A DNA stretch of 64,000 nucleotides from Leptolyngbya iicbica LK (GTDB lineage Bacteria; Cyanobacteriota; Cyanobacteriia; Phormidesmidales; Phormidesmidaceae). Positions within the stretch are counted from its first letter, which is position 1; every line of letters starts with the position of its first letter. The notes under the pieces were generated by a model. It searched no databases. It was given only the letters and a program-made list of their open reading frames with translations, and was not told where the DNA came from. This document shows positions 37,331 through 46,814 of the stretch, one piece after another. The position numbers and the translations under genes were made by a program. The stretch lies in the NCBI RefSeq assembly GCF_004212215.1, contig NZ_QVFV01000001.1, forward strand, positions 334,740 through 398,739, written 5' to 3'.

Positions 37331-37728
37331 CGAGAGTCTGTCACTAGGAATCAACCACTTTCTACTTTAGATTTTCTTATCAGTGGCGCGATTGCCCTCC
37401 TCAGAAGTAGGCCAAAGTGGCCCAGCAAGGAGATTTCAGGCTACCGCGATCGCCCTTCCCAGAGGGCATTAAACTGTCGCGACTTATACCAAACTTAATT
37501 TTGGCTGGCGACGAATATCCTTCCGAATGGGCGATCGATGCCAGCCCTACCGCCGCCACCTAAAACCGTGAGCGTTATAAACCTATAGAGCATCATGGCT
37601 TTATGCCGCTTTATGACAGATTGCCGCGCCGCCGGGATGGATTGCTAAGATCGACCCATACGAGCCGCATCCATGCCACTCCTCTGCAATTCTCAGGCAC
37701 CTTGCGGCACTGCTGCCTGGCTAAACCC

Positions 37729-37890
37729 ATGAAAACGACACTCGCCACCGAGGACGCGATCGCCACCCGCACCTCACTGCAACAGGAAAACCAAGCTCTG
37801 CGATCAGAAAATCGCCGCCTCAAAGCGGAAGTTCAACGGCTGAAGCAGCTTGTGCGGCAATTGGAGTTGCTGGTCAGACGACACTGGTAA
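37729..37890 (+). CDS. Small coiled-coil protein
   Basis: A 53-residue peptide, MKTTLATEDAIATRTSLQQE at the start, then a regular heptad pattern (ENQALRSENRRLKAEVQRL) predicted as a coiled coil. A longer in-frame start at 37,603 adds residues with no such pattern and is less likely. Function unknown; it may mediate dimerisation. It converges on the BciB-like gene with a 15-base gap. Confidence 0.4.
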   Translation: MKTTLATEDAIATRTSLQQENQALRSENRRLKAEVQRLKQLVRQLELLVRRHW

Positions 37891-37905
37891 GGCCCAAAAT
37901 CGGAC

Positions 37906-39102
37906 TTACTCAGGCAGCTTGTATTGACCCACAATGCGCTTCGCAAACTCAGGCACATGCTCCTCCAGCTTTTCGGGATGGTTGCGCTTCACATAGAGAT
38001 AGTTGCGGGTAAAGTGCGAGTCAATGGAAAAGCGGGCGTATTCCAACCCTTTGGGGCCAACCCGCTCAATCACGACGCCCATCAGTTGCGCCGCCCACAT
38101 GGGCAGGGTCACGCCTTTGTCATAAGCGGGAATGCTCTGCTGCACAGCGGCGTGGCGATCGCCCTTGGAATCCACTGGCTGCGTCTCTAACTGATCCATC
38201 ACGATGTCGAGCATTTCTTGCCCGCGCTCATTGCGCACCGTGATCCACTGCCAGCCAAAGGGCGCACCCATGTAGCCCACCACAATGTCCGCCAGTCCAT
38301 TCACATAGTCAAAACAGCTCATACAAGACGGCGCAAACACATCCTTGAGCTGATTGGTTTTGAGCCCAAAGAACGGCACTTTTTCAATGGAGCCGTCTTC
38401 GTGTTTGAAATGCACCCGAAAGTCTTGCATGAACTCGTAATGCACCACGGTTTCCGGCGAGCGGCTGGTGGTTTCCAAAAACTTTTGCAGCCCGGTACGG
38501 GTAACGTTATCCACACAGGGCGTCCCGAGGACGTAAAGCTTTTCCAGCCCTAACTCTTTTTCGACCGCGCGTAGGGCTTGAATCTGGCAGCCGACGCCAA
38601 TTACCAGCAGCCGCTTCATGCCCGACTGTTCGACCTGCTCCAGTACGGAAAGGTTCGGTGAGAGGGTGGGCTTGTTGACCCGCGCCGCCAAAATTTCCTC
38701 TGGCGTGGTGGCGATCACCGGCTTGGGTTGAAAGCGGTCTTCCTCAGTGTTTTGGACGCACACAACCCCTTCGACATGGCCTTGAGTCAGCATGGCGATC
38801 GCAATGGAACTGACGATCCCCGTCCACTGAGCGCCTTCAATGGGCTCGAGCTTGCGGGCCGCCATCATATCGTGGTGCACGCCAAAGTATTGCTCTAGGG
38901 GCTCATCTAAGTCGCGATCGCGGCCATGGGTCTGAGTTTCCAACTCCGGAAACTGCTGATTCAAAAAAGCGCAGGCTTCTTTTACGTAGTGGATGTAATA
39001 GGTGTCGCACAAGCCGCATTCACTACAGAGTTCCTTAGCCGGACGGCGGGCTCCGGGGCGGAGGGCTTTCGCTTTTTTGTGGGCAGACTGAGCCAACGTC
39101 AT
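37906..39102 (-). CDS. bciB: Ferredoxin-dependent 3,8-divinyl chlorophyllide reductase, BciB/Slr1923 type
   Basis: A 398-residue FrhB-family iron-sulfur flavoprotein. It starts MTLAQSAHKKAKALRPG; a 77-codon upstream extension lacks family similarity and is rejected. Cysteine clusters are ELCSECGLCDTYYIH near residue 31 and APSCMSCFDYVNGLADIVVGYMG near residue 260, as in F420-hydrogenase beta subunits, plus VGCQIQALR and LGTPCVDNVTR. In Synechocystis the Slr1923 homologue reduces the 8-vinyl group of divinyl chlorophyllide; family members also include 7-hydroxymethyl chlorophyll a reductase. The assignment to DVR rests on recognised overall similarity. Confidence 0.82.
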   Translation of the reverse strand: MTLAQSAHKKAKALRPGARRPAKELCSECGLCDTYYIHYVKEACAFLNQQFPELETQTHGRDRDLDEPLEQYFGVHHDMMAARKLEPIEGAQWTGIVSSIAIAMLTQGHVEGVVCVQNTEEDRFQPKPVIATTPEEILAARVNKPTLSPNLSVLEQVEQSGMKRLLVIGVGCQIQALRAVEKELGLEKLYVLGTPCVDNVTRTGLQKFLETTSRSPETVVHYEFMQDFRVHFKHEDGSIEKVPFFGLKTNQLKDVFAPSCMSCFDYVNGLADIVVGYMGAPFGWQWITVRNERGQEMLDIVMDQLETQPVDSKGDRHAAVQQSIPAYDKGVTLPMWAAQLMGVVIERVGPKGLEYARFSIDSHFTRNYLYVKRNHPEKLEEHVPEFAKRIVGQYKLPE

Positions 39103-39598
39103 GGGTTCAAAAACAGTTTGTAATAGGAGTCTGACAACCACCTTACCGCAGGGCTTTGACGGTTTCTCGTTGGCGGCAGAAATGTAAAGAATTGCTGCGA
39201 TCGCCCGGCTGTTCGTCGCTGCGCCAGCCCCACCCCCTGTCACTACAACGGTTCCCTCTTTCATGCTCAGGGCTGCCACATGACAGCGACCCTGGCCTGT
39301 TTGCGAAACTTTTGATAAACGGTGGCGAATCAAAAAACTACACTATGCTTAGGTGTGAGTTTCCCGGTCTGGTGAGCCGATTTTGGCCAGACGGTGGGCA
39401 ACCTAGAGACAGCAAGGGAGTTGATCGCCGCGTCGTTATTGCGGCCCGCTGTCAGTCACGGTGTGACTAGCGGCAGGTCTCTCTGCTTGCCTGTTGACGA
39501 GCCTCCTGGGCTAATGGTGGGTCTTAGGTCACCGCTTGGCCGGGTAGTTAGCGAGGTTCACATGTTTGCCGGCAACGTGACCGGACAGGGTCTGTTGA
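39103..39598. other. 496-base divergent gap between bciB and the kinase gene
   Basis: No supported gene. Two open frames here run out of the kinase start or lack ribosome-binding sites. It presumably contains both promoters. No repeat stands out. Confidence 0.4.
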
Positions 39599-41662
39599 AT
39601 GATTTGTTGTTTGAATCCTCAGTGTGCTCATCCTTTAAACCGTGACACGGCGCAAACCTGCCGAAGTTGCGGTACGCCCCTGGTCAAGATGCTAAGGGGG
39701 CGCTATCAGCCTCAAAAATTAATTGGCCGAGGCGGCTTTGGCCGCACTTATCTCGCGTTAGACAGCGATCGCCTCAATGCGCCCTGTGTGATCAAGCAAT
39801 TTGCGCCGCAAACCAAGGGCACCAAAGCCTTTAACAAAGCGGTCGAGCTCTTTAATCAAGAAGCCGTGCGCCTCCACGACTTGGGCGAGCATGTGCAGAT
39901 TCCGGCCCTCCTGGCTTACTTTGAACACGACCATTTTCTCTATCTCGTCCAGCAGTTTATTGACGGTAAAACCCTCATTCAAGAGGTGCTGGAAAGCGGC
40001 CCCATGGATGAGCACAGCATTCGCGATTTATTGCTCGATATTCTCCCTGTGCTGGATTTTATCCATCGGCACAACGTTATCCATCGCGACATTACGCCGA
40101 CCAATTTGATCCGGCGAGATACCGATCGCCGCCTCTTCTTAATTGACTTTGGTGTGGCTAAGCATTTTGGCGAAGCCTTATCCGAAGCCGCACCAGGCAC
40201 TCGCATCGGCACCGAGGGCTATGCTCCGATTGAACAGTTGCGCGGCGGCCAAGCCTATCCCTGTAGTGACCTGTATAGCCTGGGGGCGACCTGCCTGCAT
40301 CTGCTGACGGGCTGCAAACCCGAAAAGCTTTATGACCACATGGCCGGCAATTGGCGATGGCAAGACGTTTTGGCGCAACAAAGTCGCTCCGTTAGCCCCG
40401 AACTCACGGCCGTGCTCGATCGCCTGGTGATGGATGCCGTGGGAGAGCGGTTTGTGGATGCCCCAGCGGTCTTAGCGGCGCTAGATTCATCACCGACCTT
40501 TCGCGGCAACGTGCCGGGCTGGGTACGCCAGCATCCTGAGAGTCAGGCCGCCACTCCGACAGCGCCTCAACCAGACTCCGTGGCCGTACCAACCCAGAAC
40601 TCAGTGGCGGTGCCAACGATCGATGCGCAGATTCCCCAAACGAGTCCGCCACCGGCCACTGCGACCGCCCCGGCGCCCACACCACTCCCGACGCCAGCGA
40701 CGCCAGCTCTGGCCATGCCGGTGACGGCACCCGACCCCGTAAAAGCCCCTGACAGACCTGCGGAAAGCGACAACTGGCAATGTGTCCGCGTGCTCTCAGG
40801 ACATCAGTCTTGGGTGACGGCAGTAGCCTTTAATCCGCGATCGGCAACGTTAGTTAGCGGCAGCTTAGACGACACCATTAAGGTGTGGGATTTACAAACT
40901 GGGGCGCAAATGGTGACCCTGCAAGGGCATCCCCGTGGGGTCAATGACCTGCGCATTAGCACCAAGGGTCAAGTGCTGGTCAGTTGCGGTGATGACGGCA
41001 CCGTCAAAGTTTGGAACCTATCGGCTGGGCGCTTAATCCACACGCTGGAAGGACACGCTCGTGACGTCACCAGCGTCACCATCGGCCACAAAGGCTGGAT
41101 TCTGGCGAGCGGTAGCAAAGATAAAACGATCAAACTCTGGAAGCTAGACAAGGGAACTGCCATTCGGACGTTGCTGGGGTCGCCAGCAGCGGTGCGCGCC
41201 GTGGCTATGATGCCGGATGAATCAACGCTATTTAGCGGCGGTCTGGATAATAAGGTACGACAGTGGGATCTCAAAACCGGCGAAATGATTCGCTTCTTTT
41301 CAGGCCATGTCAGCCCAATTAACGATGTGGCCGTGAGTACCGATGGTTTGTTTGTAGTCAGCGCCAGCAAAGATAAAACGTTGGTGGTTTGGAGTGTCGG
41401 CACCGGGTCGATCATCCATGTGCTCAAGGGGCACAACCAAGAGGTGAACTCGGTGGAAATCGCCCCCGATAACCGCACCATTGTCAGTGGCAGCAACGAT
41501 CGCACCGTAAAAGTATGGGATGCCCGAACAGGCACGCTGTTGCACACGCTGTTAGGACATAGCCATGTGGTGAGCGCGATCGCCATTCACCGCACGGGCC
41601 GACTCATTGCCAGCGCCAGTGCCGACAAGACCATTCGGGTTTGGCGGTTGGGGGGCAACTGA
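39599..41662 (+). CDS. Serine/threonine protein kinase with zinc ribbon and WD40 repeats
   Basis: A 687-residue cytoplasmic protein. A Cys-rich start (MICCLNPQCAHPLN...CRSCG) resembles a zinc ribbon. A Hanks-type kinase domain follows (about 32-300) with IGRGGFGRTYLA, VIKQF, HRDITPTNLI and LIDFGVAKHFG. The catalytic loop has Thr where most kinases have Lys (HRDxKPxN). A Pro/Ala/Thr-rich linker covers about 310-390. Seven WD40 repeats make a C-terminal propeller, with GHxxxVxxVA and DxTIKVWD-type units. It probably phosphorylates proteins recruited by the propeller; no substrate is suggested by context. Confidence 0.92.
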   Translation: MICCLNPQCAHPLNRDTAQTCRSCGTPLVKMLRGRYQPQKLIGRGGFGRTYLALDSDRLNAPCVIKQFAPQTKGTKAFNKAVELFNQEAVRLHDLGEHVQIPALLAYFEHDHFLYLVQQFIDGKTLIQEVLESGPMDEHSIRDLLLDILPVLDFIHRHNVIHRDITPTNLIRRDTDRRLFLIDFGVAKHFGEALSEAAPGTRIGTEGYAPIEQLRGGQAYPCSDLYSLGATCLHLLTGCKPEKLYDHMAGNWRWQDVLAQQSRSVSPELTAVLDRLVMDAVGERFVDAPAVLAALDSSPTFRGNVPGWVRQHPESQAATPTAPQPDSVAVPTQNSVAVPTIDAQIPQTSPPPATATAPAPTPLPTPATPALAMPVTAPDPVKAPDRPAESDNWQCVRVLSGHQSWVTAVAFNPRSATLVSGSLDDTIKVWDLQTGAQMVTLQGHPRGVNDLRISTKGQVLVSCGDDGTVKVWNLSAGRLIHTLEGHARDVTSVTIGHKGWILASGSKDKTIKLWKLDKGTAIRTLLGSPAAVRAVAMMPDESTLFSGGLDNKVRQWDLKTGEMIRFFSGHVSPINDVAVSTDGLFVVSASKDKTLVVWSVGTGSIIHVLKGHNQEVNSVEIAPDNRTIVSGSNDRTVKVWDARTGTLLHTLLGHSHVVSAIAIHRTGRLIASASADKTIRVWRLGGN

Positions 41663-41818
41663 CCCCGTGATCGCGTCGCCTCGCAGAGAAACCCTTTACA
41701 ATCACCATCAGAAGTACCCAATGGGAGCGGCCCCGGCTCGTCTCCAGACAGGCTTTCCGGCAACCGCGACTGGGTTGTACCTCCATTTCACGATTTACCG
41801 TCATTGCTCCCCCCATCT

Positions 41819-42736
41819 ATGGATTTTGCCCCTGCTCTCCCGACCTTTTTTGTCACCCTGCGCGAAGGGGTCGAAGCGGCTCTCGTGGTTGGTATCGTCC
41901 TAGCCTGTCTCAATAAAGCCCAGCAGAGTCAGCTCAATCGCTGGGTTTATCTCGGCATTGGAGCCGGATTACTGGGCAGCTTGCTGACGGGCATCTTGAT
42001 TTTTAACAGCGTGGCTCAGGCGCAGCAAGCGTTACCCACCCTGGAACCGATTATCGAACCATTGTTCGACAGTTTGTTTTGCGCGATCGCGATCGTCATG
42101 CTGAGCTGGATGCTGCTCTGGATGACGCGACAGGCGCGATCGCTCAAGGGCGATATCGAAGGTGACGTGATTGCGGCGCTGCAAGAGGATGACGCCGCAG
42201 GTATCACCATTTTCAGCCTGGTCTGCATTGCCGTCCTGCGAGAGGGGATTGAAACGGTGCTGTTTATTTTCACCAGCGTGGAGCAAAGCGTCACCGCCGC
42301 GATTGGGGCGGCTGGCGGGCTACTGGGAGCAACCCTAATTGGGCTGGCATTGTTCAAATGGGGCGTCCGCATCAACTTAAGGGCCTTCTTTCAAGTAATG
42401 GGCGTTTTGCTGATTTTGATTGTGGGGGGCCTCGTGATTTCGTTTTTCCGCAATTTGGATGCCGCCTTTCTCGCCATCAGCAATTTTGATCCGGTCAACG
42501 TCGACCTTTGCATTTCCCAGACCTCATGCATTCTCGGACCACAACTGTGGGATGCCCGCGACGTCTTGCCCGATAAAGCGTTTCCCGGCGTGCTGCTGAA
42601 AACCCTGCTGGGCTATCGCGAGCAACTTTTTGCCGGTCAACTCTTGGCCTACCTGGCGTTTATCATCACCGTCGGCGGCACTTATTTCCGCAGTCTTGGG
42701 GCAGGGCCTACCGCCCAAAAGTCGCCCTCTAGTTAA
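41819..42736 (+). CDS. FTR1 family iron permease
   Basis: A 305-residue membrane protein. The two REGxE iron-translocation motifs are visible: TLREGVEAALVVG in the first helix and LREGIETVLFIF in the fourth. Seven hydrophobic helices match FTR1/EfeU, which import iron, in EfeU as Fe2+ coupled to oxidation by partners. No EfeO/EfeB partner lies in the window. The ATG at 41,819 is preferred over a TTG five codons upstream. It is followed 21 bases later by the AEC carrier gene, suggesting one transcript. Confidence 0.9.
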   Translation: MDFAPALPTFFVTLREGVEAALVVGIVLACLNKAQQSQLNRWVYLGIGAGLLGSLLTGILIFNSVAQAQQALPTLEPIIEPLFDSLFCAIAIVMLSWMLLWMTRQARSLKGDIEGDVIAALQEDDAAGITIFSLVCIAVLREGIETVLFIFTSVEQSVTAAIGAAGGLLGATLIGLALFKWGVRINLRAFFQVMGVLLILIVGGLVISFFRNLDAAFLAISNFDPVNVDLCISQTSCILGPQLWDARDVLPDKAFPGVLLKTLLGYREQLFAGQLLAYLAFIITVGGTYFRSLGAGPTAQKSPSS

Positions 42737-42757
42737 ACGTCACTCAGCGCCTGCGTT

Positions 42758-43654
42758 ATGGCTGTTTTACTGCCCGCGATCGCGCCCGTAGCCCTGATTA
42801 TTTTGGTGGGATTCATTGCAGGTCGTACCCTCGGCCTGGATCGCCGTACCTTGTCGCGGCTCAGTCTCTACGTTCTACTGCCCGCCCTGATCGCCAGCAG
42901 CCTATACGGCATTACGCTGACCGCCGAGCGGGCCTTGCTGATTGTGGTGGGCTTCTTTGTCGTATCGGCCCTGCTGTATGGCTTAGTGTATGGTTTATGT
43001 CGCCTCATCAAAGCGCACCCGCTGCAACAAAAAACGCTCCTCGCCACCACCCTCTTTGCCAATACGGGCAATTTGGGATTGCCGTTTATCACCTTTGCCC
43101 TGGGGCAAACGGGGTTAGAACGGGCGATCGTTTACTTGATCAGCAGCAGCATTTTGCTCACCACCGTCGGGCCGACTCTCCTTAAAGGGCAGGGCTTAGC
43201 CACTGGACTCAGAACAACCCTGAGGCTGCCTGTCTTTTGGGCGATGCTGGCCGGTCTGGCCTTACAAGCGTTGACGATTACTTTGCCGCTGCGGCTCGAT
43301 GAAGGGTTGGACCTGCTGGGTGGGGCGGCGATTCCCGTGGCGCTGATCACCCTGGGTATGCAACTCGCCAAAACGCAGTTTTACCTGGATCGCCCGGTGT
43401 TAGTCGCCGCCGGATTGCGCCTGGTCCTCGGCCCCGCGATCGCCCTAATCATTGGCGGCGCGATCGGCCTTCAGGGCCAAGACTTGCAAGTGCTGGTGCT
43501 GCAAGGTGCCATGCCCACAGCGGTGAATACGTTTATTTGGGTGACGGAATTTGGTGGCGATGCTGACTTAGTAGCTAGAGCGATCGTGCTTTCCACCCTG
43601 CTAAGCTTCATTACCCTGCCCAGCATTTTGTGGGCACTGCTAACGTTTACCTGA
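42758..43654 (+). CDS. AEC family transporter (auxin efflux carrier-like)
   Basis: A 298-residue membrane protein with about 9-10 hydrophobic helices. The AEC family features are an N-terminal IILVGFIAGRTLGLDRRTLSRLSLYVLLPAL-like region, TLFANTGNLGLPFI (a conserved Asn-Gly block of helix 4), and GAMPTAVNTFIWVTEFGGD near the C-terminus. Bacterial members carry malate, malonate or unknown solutes. It follows the FTR1 gene closely. Inverted-repeat element B lies just downstream, between it and the convergent dehydrogenase gene. Confidence 0.85.
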   Translation: MAVLLPAIAPVALIILVGFIAGRTLGLDRRTLSRLSLYVLLPALIASSLYGITLTAERALLIVVGFFVVSALLYGLVYGLCRLIKAHPLQQKTLLATTLFANTGNLGLPFITFALGQTGLERAIVYLISSSILLTTVGPTLLKGQGLATGLRTTLRLPVFWAMLAGLALQALTITLPLRLDEGLDLLGGAAIPVALITLGMQLAKTQFYLDRPVLVAAGLRLVLGPAIALIIGGAIGLQGQDLQVLVLQGAMPTAVNTFIWVTEFGGDADLVARAIVLSTLLSFITLPSILWALLTFT

Positions 43655-43666
43655 GTCCCTTTAACG

Positions 43667-43729
43667 AGGCACCCGGTCCCTGCCGGATAACCCGATACCC
43701 TGAGGTCAAGACCAAGGGACCGGGTGCCT
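43667..43729. repeat. Inverted-repeat element, copy B
   Basis: Perfect 15-base arms, AGGCACCCGGTCCCT (43,667-43,681) and AGGGACCGGGTGCCT (43,715-43,729), enclose a 33-base centre beginning GCCGGATAACCC. Length and centre match copy A; six arm positions differ from A and every change is compensated in the opposite arm. It lies between convergent genes. Confidence 0.8.
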
Positions 43730-43799
43730 GGAGCGATCTATCCCATCACGCATGCCCCTGCTCATCCATCTCCCGGCCCCCCGGCCACCCATTTCTCCC

Positions 43800-44732
43800 T
43801 CAATAGCCGCGCGATCGCGAGACTTGATTGAGCAATGGTTCTCCCGCCTGCGATCGCCGATAATTTTCGACAATCTGGGGAGCCACCGACTCCGGATTAG
43901 TAATGCTGGAGCAGTGGGGCGTCACTCGAATCTGAGGATGTGCCCAAAAGGGATGGCTCGGCGGCAGGGGCTCTTGGCGAAAGACATCCAAGCAAGCCCC
44001 ACGCAAATATCCGGCATGAATCGCCTCCACCAGATCCGCCTCGACCAAGTGCGCACCGCGAGCCACGTTAATGAGGTAAGCCGCACGCGGTAGTTGGGCA
44101 AAGAGGTGAAGATTCAAAATATCGCGCGTCTGTGGCGTCAGCGGGAGTAAACAGACCAGGATCTGGGTCTGCTGCAAGAACTCCGGTAGTTGCGCATCCC
44201 CAACATACGCGGTGACACCTGCAATCTGTTTGGGCGATCGCGCCCAACCGACCACGTTGAAGCCCAAGTCCACAAGTTTTTGAGCTGTATACGTACCGAG
44301 TTGCCCCAACCCCATAATGCCGATGGTGCAGTGCTGGCTTAAGGTGAGCGCGTGGGGCTGCCAAATTCCCGCCACCTGCTGCGCTTCGTACACATCGAAG
44401 TCTCGCAAAACCCCCATAACCCCCGCCGCAATGTATTCGAACATGGACTGAGCCAATAACGGATCGACCAGTCGCACAATCGGGAGGGCGATCGGCAGGT
44501 CGGGATCTTGCAGCAAATGGTCAACCCCCGCCCCAAACGACGATACGCAGCGCAAATTCGGCAATTGCGGCCAGATGCCAGCAGGCTGCTGCCATGCCAA
44601 CGCAAAGGTGACATCTTCCGGGGTGGGGACTTGAGGCCAGATCGCCATCTCTAAATCGGGGGCGATCGCTTGCAGGGCCTGTTGCCAACGGTTGAGATCG
44701 GGACGATTTGGCGAAACAATGAGCAAGGTCAT
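43800..44732 (-). CDS. D-2-hydroxyacid dehydrogenase (glyoxylate/hydroxypyruvate reductase-like)
   Basis: A 310-residue NAD(P)-dependent dehydrogenase. The Rossmann fold motif is GIMGLGQLGTYTAQKL. Downstream are VCLLPLTPQTRDILN, INVARGAHLVEADLVEA (substrate-binding Arg) and PHCSSITNPES, where the catalytic His is expected. It is closest in layout to GhrA. It probably reduces glyoxylate, hydroxypyruvate or a related 2-ketoacid. It follows the epimerase gene by 14 bases on the same strand, so the two probably share a transcript. Confidence 0.88.
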   Translation of the reverse strand: MTLLIVSPNRPDLNRWQQALQAIAPDLEMAIWPQVPTPEDVTFALAWQQPAGIWPQLPNLRCVSSFGAGVDHLLQDPDLPIALPIVRLVDPLLAQSMFEYIAAGVMGVLRDFDVYEAQQVAGIWQPHALTLSQHCTIGIMGLGQLGTYTAQKLVDLGFNVVGWARSPKQIAGVTAYVGDAQLPEFLQQTQILVCLLPLTPQTRDILNLHLFAQLPRAAYLINVARGAHLVEADLVEAIHAGYLRGACLDVFRQEPLPPSHPFWAHPQIRVTPHCSSITNPESVAPQIVENYRRSQAGEPLLNQVSRSRGY

Positions 44733-44746
44733 CAGGAACGAGTGGC

Positions 44747-45676
44747 TTAAAGCGCGTTAACTACCGCCTGCATGGCCTGTCCCACGGTGGGGTATTGGTA
44801 CTCAAACCCCTCTGCATATAAATGTTTGGGCAAAACCTGCTGTCCTTCTAACACGACCACCGCCCCATCGCCGAGCAGTGCCTCAATCACAAAATCAGGC
44901 ACGGGCAGCCAAGAGGGACGATTGAGGGCTTGCCCCAGCGCTTCGCAGGCTTGCGCCATGCGCACAGGGTTCGGAGCCGTAGCATTGTAGACGCCGCTCA
45001 TCGACTCATCCGTGAGGGCGCGCATCAACACAGCGACCAAATCATCACGGTGAATCCAAGAAAACCACTGTTTGCCGCTGCCAATGGGGCCACCGGCGAA
45101 CAGACGAAAAGGGGTTAGCATCCGCTCCAACGCGCCGCCATCCCCCAGCACAATGCCAATGCGGGGAATGACCAATCGAACGCCCTCAATGTCTTGCACC
45201 TGCAGGGCAGCGGCTTCCCATGCTTGACAGATTTGTGAGAGAAAATCGCTCTTAACTGGGTCACTGCTTTCGTCAAAGGTCGCCGTTTCACTGGTGCCGT
45301 AGTAACCGATCGCCGACGCACTCACCAAGACCTTCGGCTTTACCTCAGCTTGGGCGATCGCCTCCACCAACTTCTCCGTGCCGACTTTGCGGCTATCCAT
45401 CATGGCTCGCTTATGCGCCGCCGTCCACCGTTCCGAGATGGGCGCTCCGGCTAAGTTCACCACCCCATCACAGCCCGAAATGGCCGCCTGCCAATCACCG
45501 GAAGTTTGGGGCGTGTAAGTGACCGTCGTTACCTGAGGAAAGGTCGCTGCAGGAAAGATCCGTCGGGCTTTGGCAGCATCACGAGAGAAAACCAGCACTT
45601 CGTGGCCGGCAGCTTGCAGAGCTTTGACCAGCCCACTGCCCACAAATCCAGTGCCCCCGGTGACTGCCACTTTCAT
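44747..45676 (-). CDS. TIGR01777 family NAD(P)-binding epimerase
   Basis: A 309-residue short-chain dehydrogenase-like protein. The N-terminal nucleotide-binding motif is VTGGTGFVGSGLVKAL, followed by GVVNLAGAPISERWT, VSASAIGYYGTSET (Tyr of the catalytic site), WFSWIHRDDLVAVL and NATAPNPVRMAQACEALG, all typical of TIGR01777 (YfcH-like, DUF1731 at the C-terminus). The cyanobacterial/plastid relative has been linked to cell division placement (SulA/GC1), but the exact role here is not shown. A terminator for the SBP gene lies just upstream. Confidence 0.9.
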   Translation of the reverse strand: MKVAVTGGTGFVGSGLVKALQAAGHEVLVFSRDAAKARRIFPAATFPQVTTVTYTPQTSGDWQAAISGCDGVVNLAGAPISERWTAAHKRAMMDSRKVGTEKLVEAIAQAEVKPKVLVSASAIGYYGTSETATFDESSDPVKSDFLSQICQAWEAAALQVQDIEGVRLVIPRIGIVLGDGGALERMLTPFRLFAGGPIGSGKQWFSWIHRDDLVAVLMRALTDESMSGVYNATAPNPVRMAQACEALGQALNRPSWLPVPDFVIEALLGDGAVVVLEGQQVLPKHLYAEGFEYQYPTVGQAMQAVVNAL

Positions 45677-45780
45677 GTAACCCCGACTCCTTCACAATTC
45701 ACTGCCTTAAACCTACCAAATTGCCTTGCGCTGTGCGGCAGCGAAATTAGGCGCAAGATTCCGACCCGCCGGTTTGCAGC

Positions 45781-45829
45781 AAAAACGGCTGATTCGGACA
45801 ACCTGTTAGGAAAAAGTCCAAACCAGCCG
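45781..45829 (-). terminator. Terminator after the amino-acid binding protein gene
   Basis: On the minus strand, CGGCTGGTTTGGAC (45,829-45,816) pairs fully, with two G-U wobbles, with GTCCGAATCAGCCG (45,799-45,786), followed by TTTTT. It sits 23 bases after the SBP stop codon. Confidence 0.8.
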
Positions 45830-45851
45830 CTTCACAACTGTTCAAATGAGC

Positions 45852-46694
45852 TTAAAAAGCGGACTCTGGCAATTCGGGCGGCTCTTCACCAAACCATTTT
45901 TGGTAGATTTCAGCGTAGGTGCCATCTTCCATCATGGTCATGAGGGCGTTGTTAATCACCTCTACATTGGGCGAGCCCTTGGGCAAGGCGATACCGTAAA
46001 ACTCAGTGGTCAGCAGTTCGCCGACAACCTTGAGGCCATCGATGTTACCGGAGGCGATCGCATCCAGCGTTACCGGAGCGTCGTTAATGACCGCATCCAC
46101 GTTGCCATTCGCCAACTCTTGCAAGGCAAGGGGGGCCGAGTCAAAGGTACTGAGTTCAGCCCCAGGAATTTCTGCCGCTGTTTCCGCCCCGGTGGTCCCA
46201 ATCTGCACGGCAATCCGCTTGTCTTGCAAATCATCCAGCGTCGCGACTTCGGTATTGTCGGCTTGCACCGCGATCGCCAGACCCGCTTTCACATATGGTC
46301 GGGAAAAATCGACAGTTTGCAGACGTTCTTCGGTGATCGTCATGCCACTAATTGCTGCATCCACTGTACCTGCCTGCAAGGCGGGAATGATGCCGTCAAA
46401 GGGCAATGATTCAAACTGCACTTCCAAACCAGCGGTTTCGCCAATGGCGTTCATTAAATCAATGTCAAAACCGGCCAGTTCGCCATTTTCGTCCTGAAAT
46501 TCAAACGGCGGAAAGGCCGGCTCAGTGGCGACGGTCAGCGTACCTGTGGCTTCCTCGGTGTTGGCTGAGTCCGTTGCTGAGTCGGTGCCATCGGCCGTGT
46601 CAGTCGGCGCAGAACCGCCACAGGCAGCCAATACCAGCGATGCGCTGAGGCCAAACGCGACATTCCGTAAAAAGGCTGAACGCTTAATCGTCAT
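45852..46694 (-). CDS. Amino-acid ABC transporter substrate-binding lipoprotein
   Basis: A 280-residue periplasmic binding protein. The lipoprotein signal is [13 protein letters not shown] with Cys as the acylation site, followed by a Thr/Asp/Ser-rich linker. The mature fold is a family 3 binding protein: [40 protein letters not shown], and [11 protein letters not shown]. It probably binds polar or basic amino acids such as glutamine, arginine or histidine. It is divergent from the ATPase gene, with an inverted repeat between them. No permease gene is adjacent. Confidence 0.92.
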   Translation of the reverse strand: MTIKRSAFLRNVAFGLSASLVLAACGGSAPTDTADGTDSATDSANTEEATGTLTVATEPAFPPFEFQDENGELAGFDIDLMNAIGETAGLEVQFESLPFDGIIPALQAGTVDAAISGMTITEERLQTVDFSRPYVKAGLAIAVQADNTEVATLDDLQDKRIAVQIGTTGAETAAEIPGAELSTFDSAPLALQELANGNVDAVINDAPVTLDAIASGNIDGLKVVGELLTTEFYGIALPKGSPNVEVINNALMTMMEDGTYAEIYQKWFGEEPPELPESAF

Positions 46695-46714
46695 ATAAAA
46701 TCTTTCCTTTCACC

Positions 46715-46752
46715 ACAAACTGGCTTTCCACGATACGATACTGCCAGTTTGT
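46715..46752. promoter_or_regulatory. Candidate operator between divergent ABC transporter genes
   Basis: A perfect 10-base inverted repeat, ACAAACTGGC (46,715-46,724) and GCCAGTTTGT (46,743-46,752), with an 18-base spacer. It lies in the 120-base gap between the binding-protein and ATPase genes, so one regulator could control both. No T-run follows. Confidence 0.5.
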
Positions 46753-46814
46753 CGATGATAATCTTCACAGTATTTCTCGAATGCCATCCCCATTACAGAA
46801 TTCGCCCATTTGCT

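Noticed and set aside
37906-39333. Long form of the BciB-like protein starting at 39,333
   Set aside because: The extra 77 residues have no family similarity; the ATG at 39,102 starts the conserved sequence.
39394-39645. 83-codon frame overlapping the kinase start
   Set aside because: It overlaps the well-supported kinase gene in another frame and has no conserved motif.
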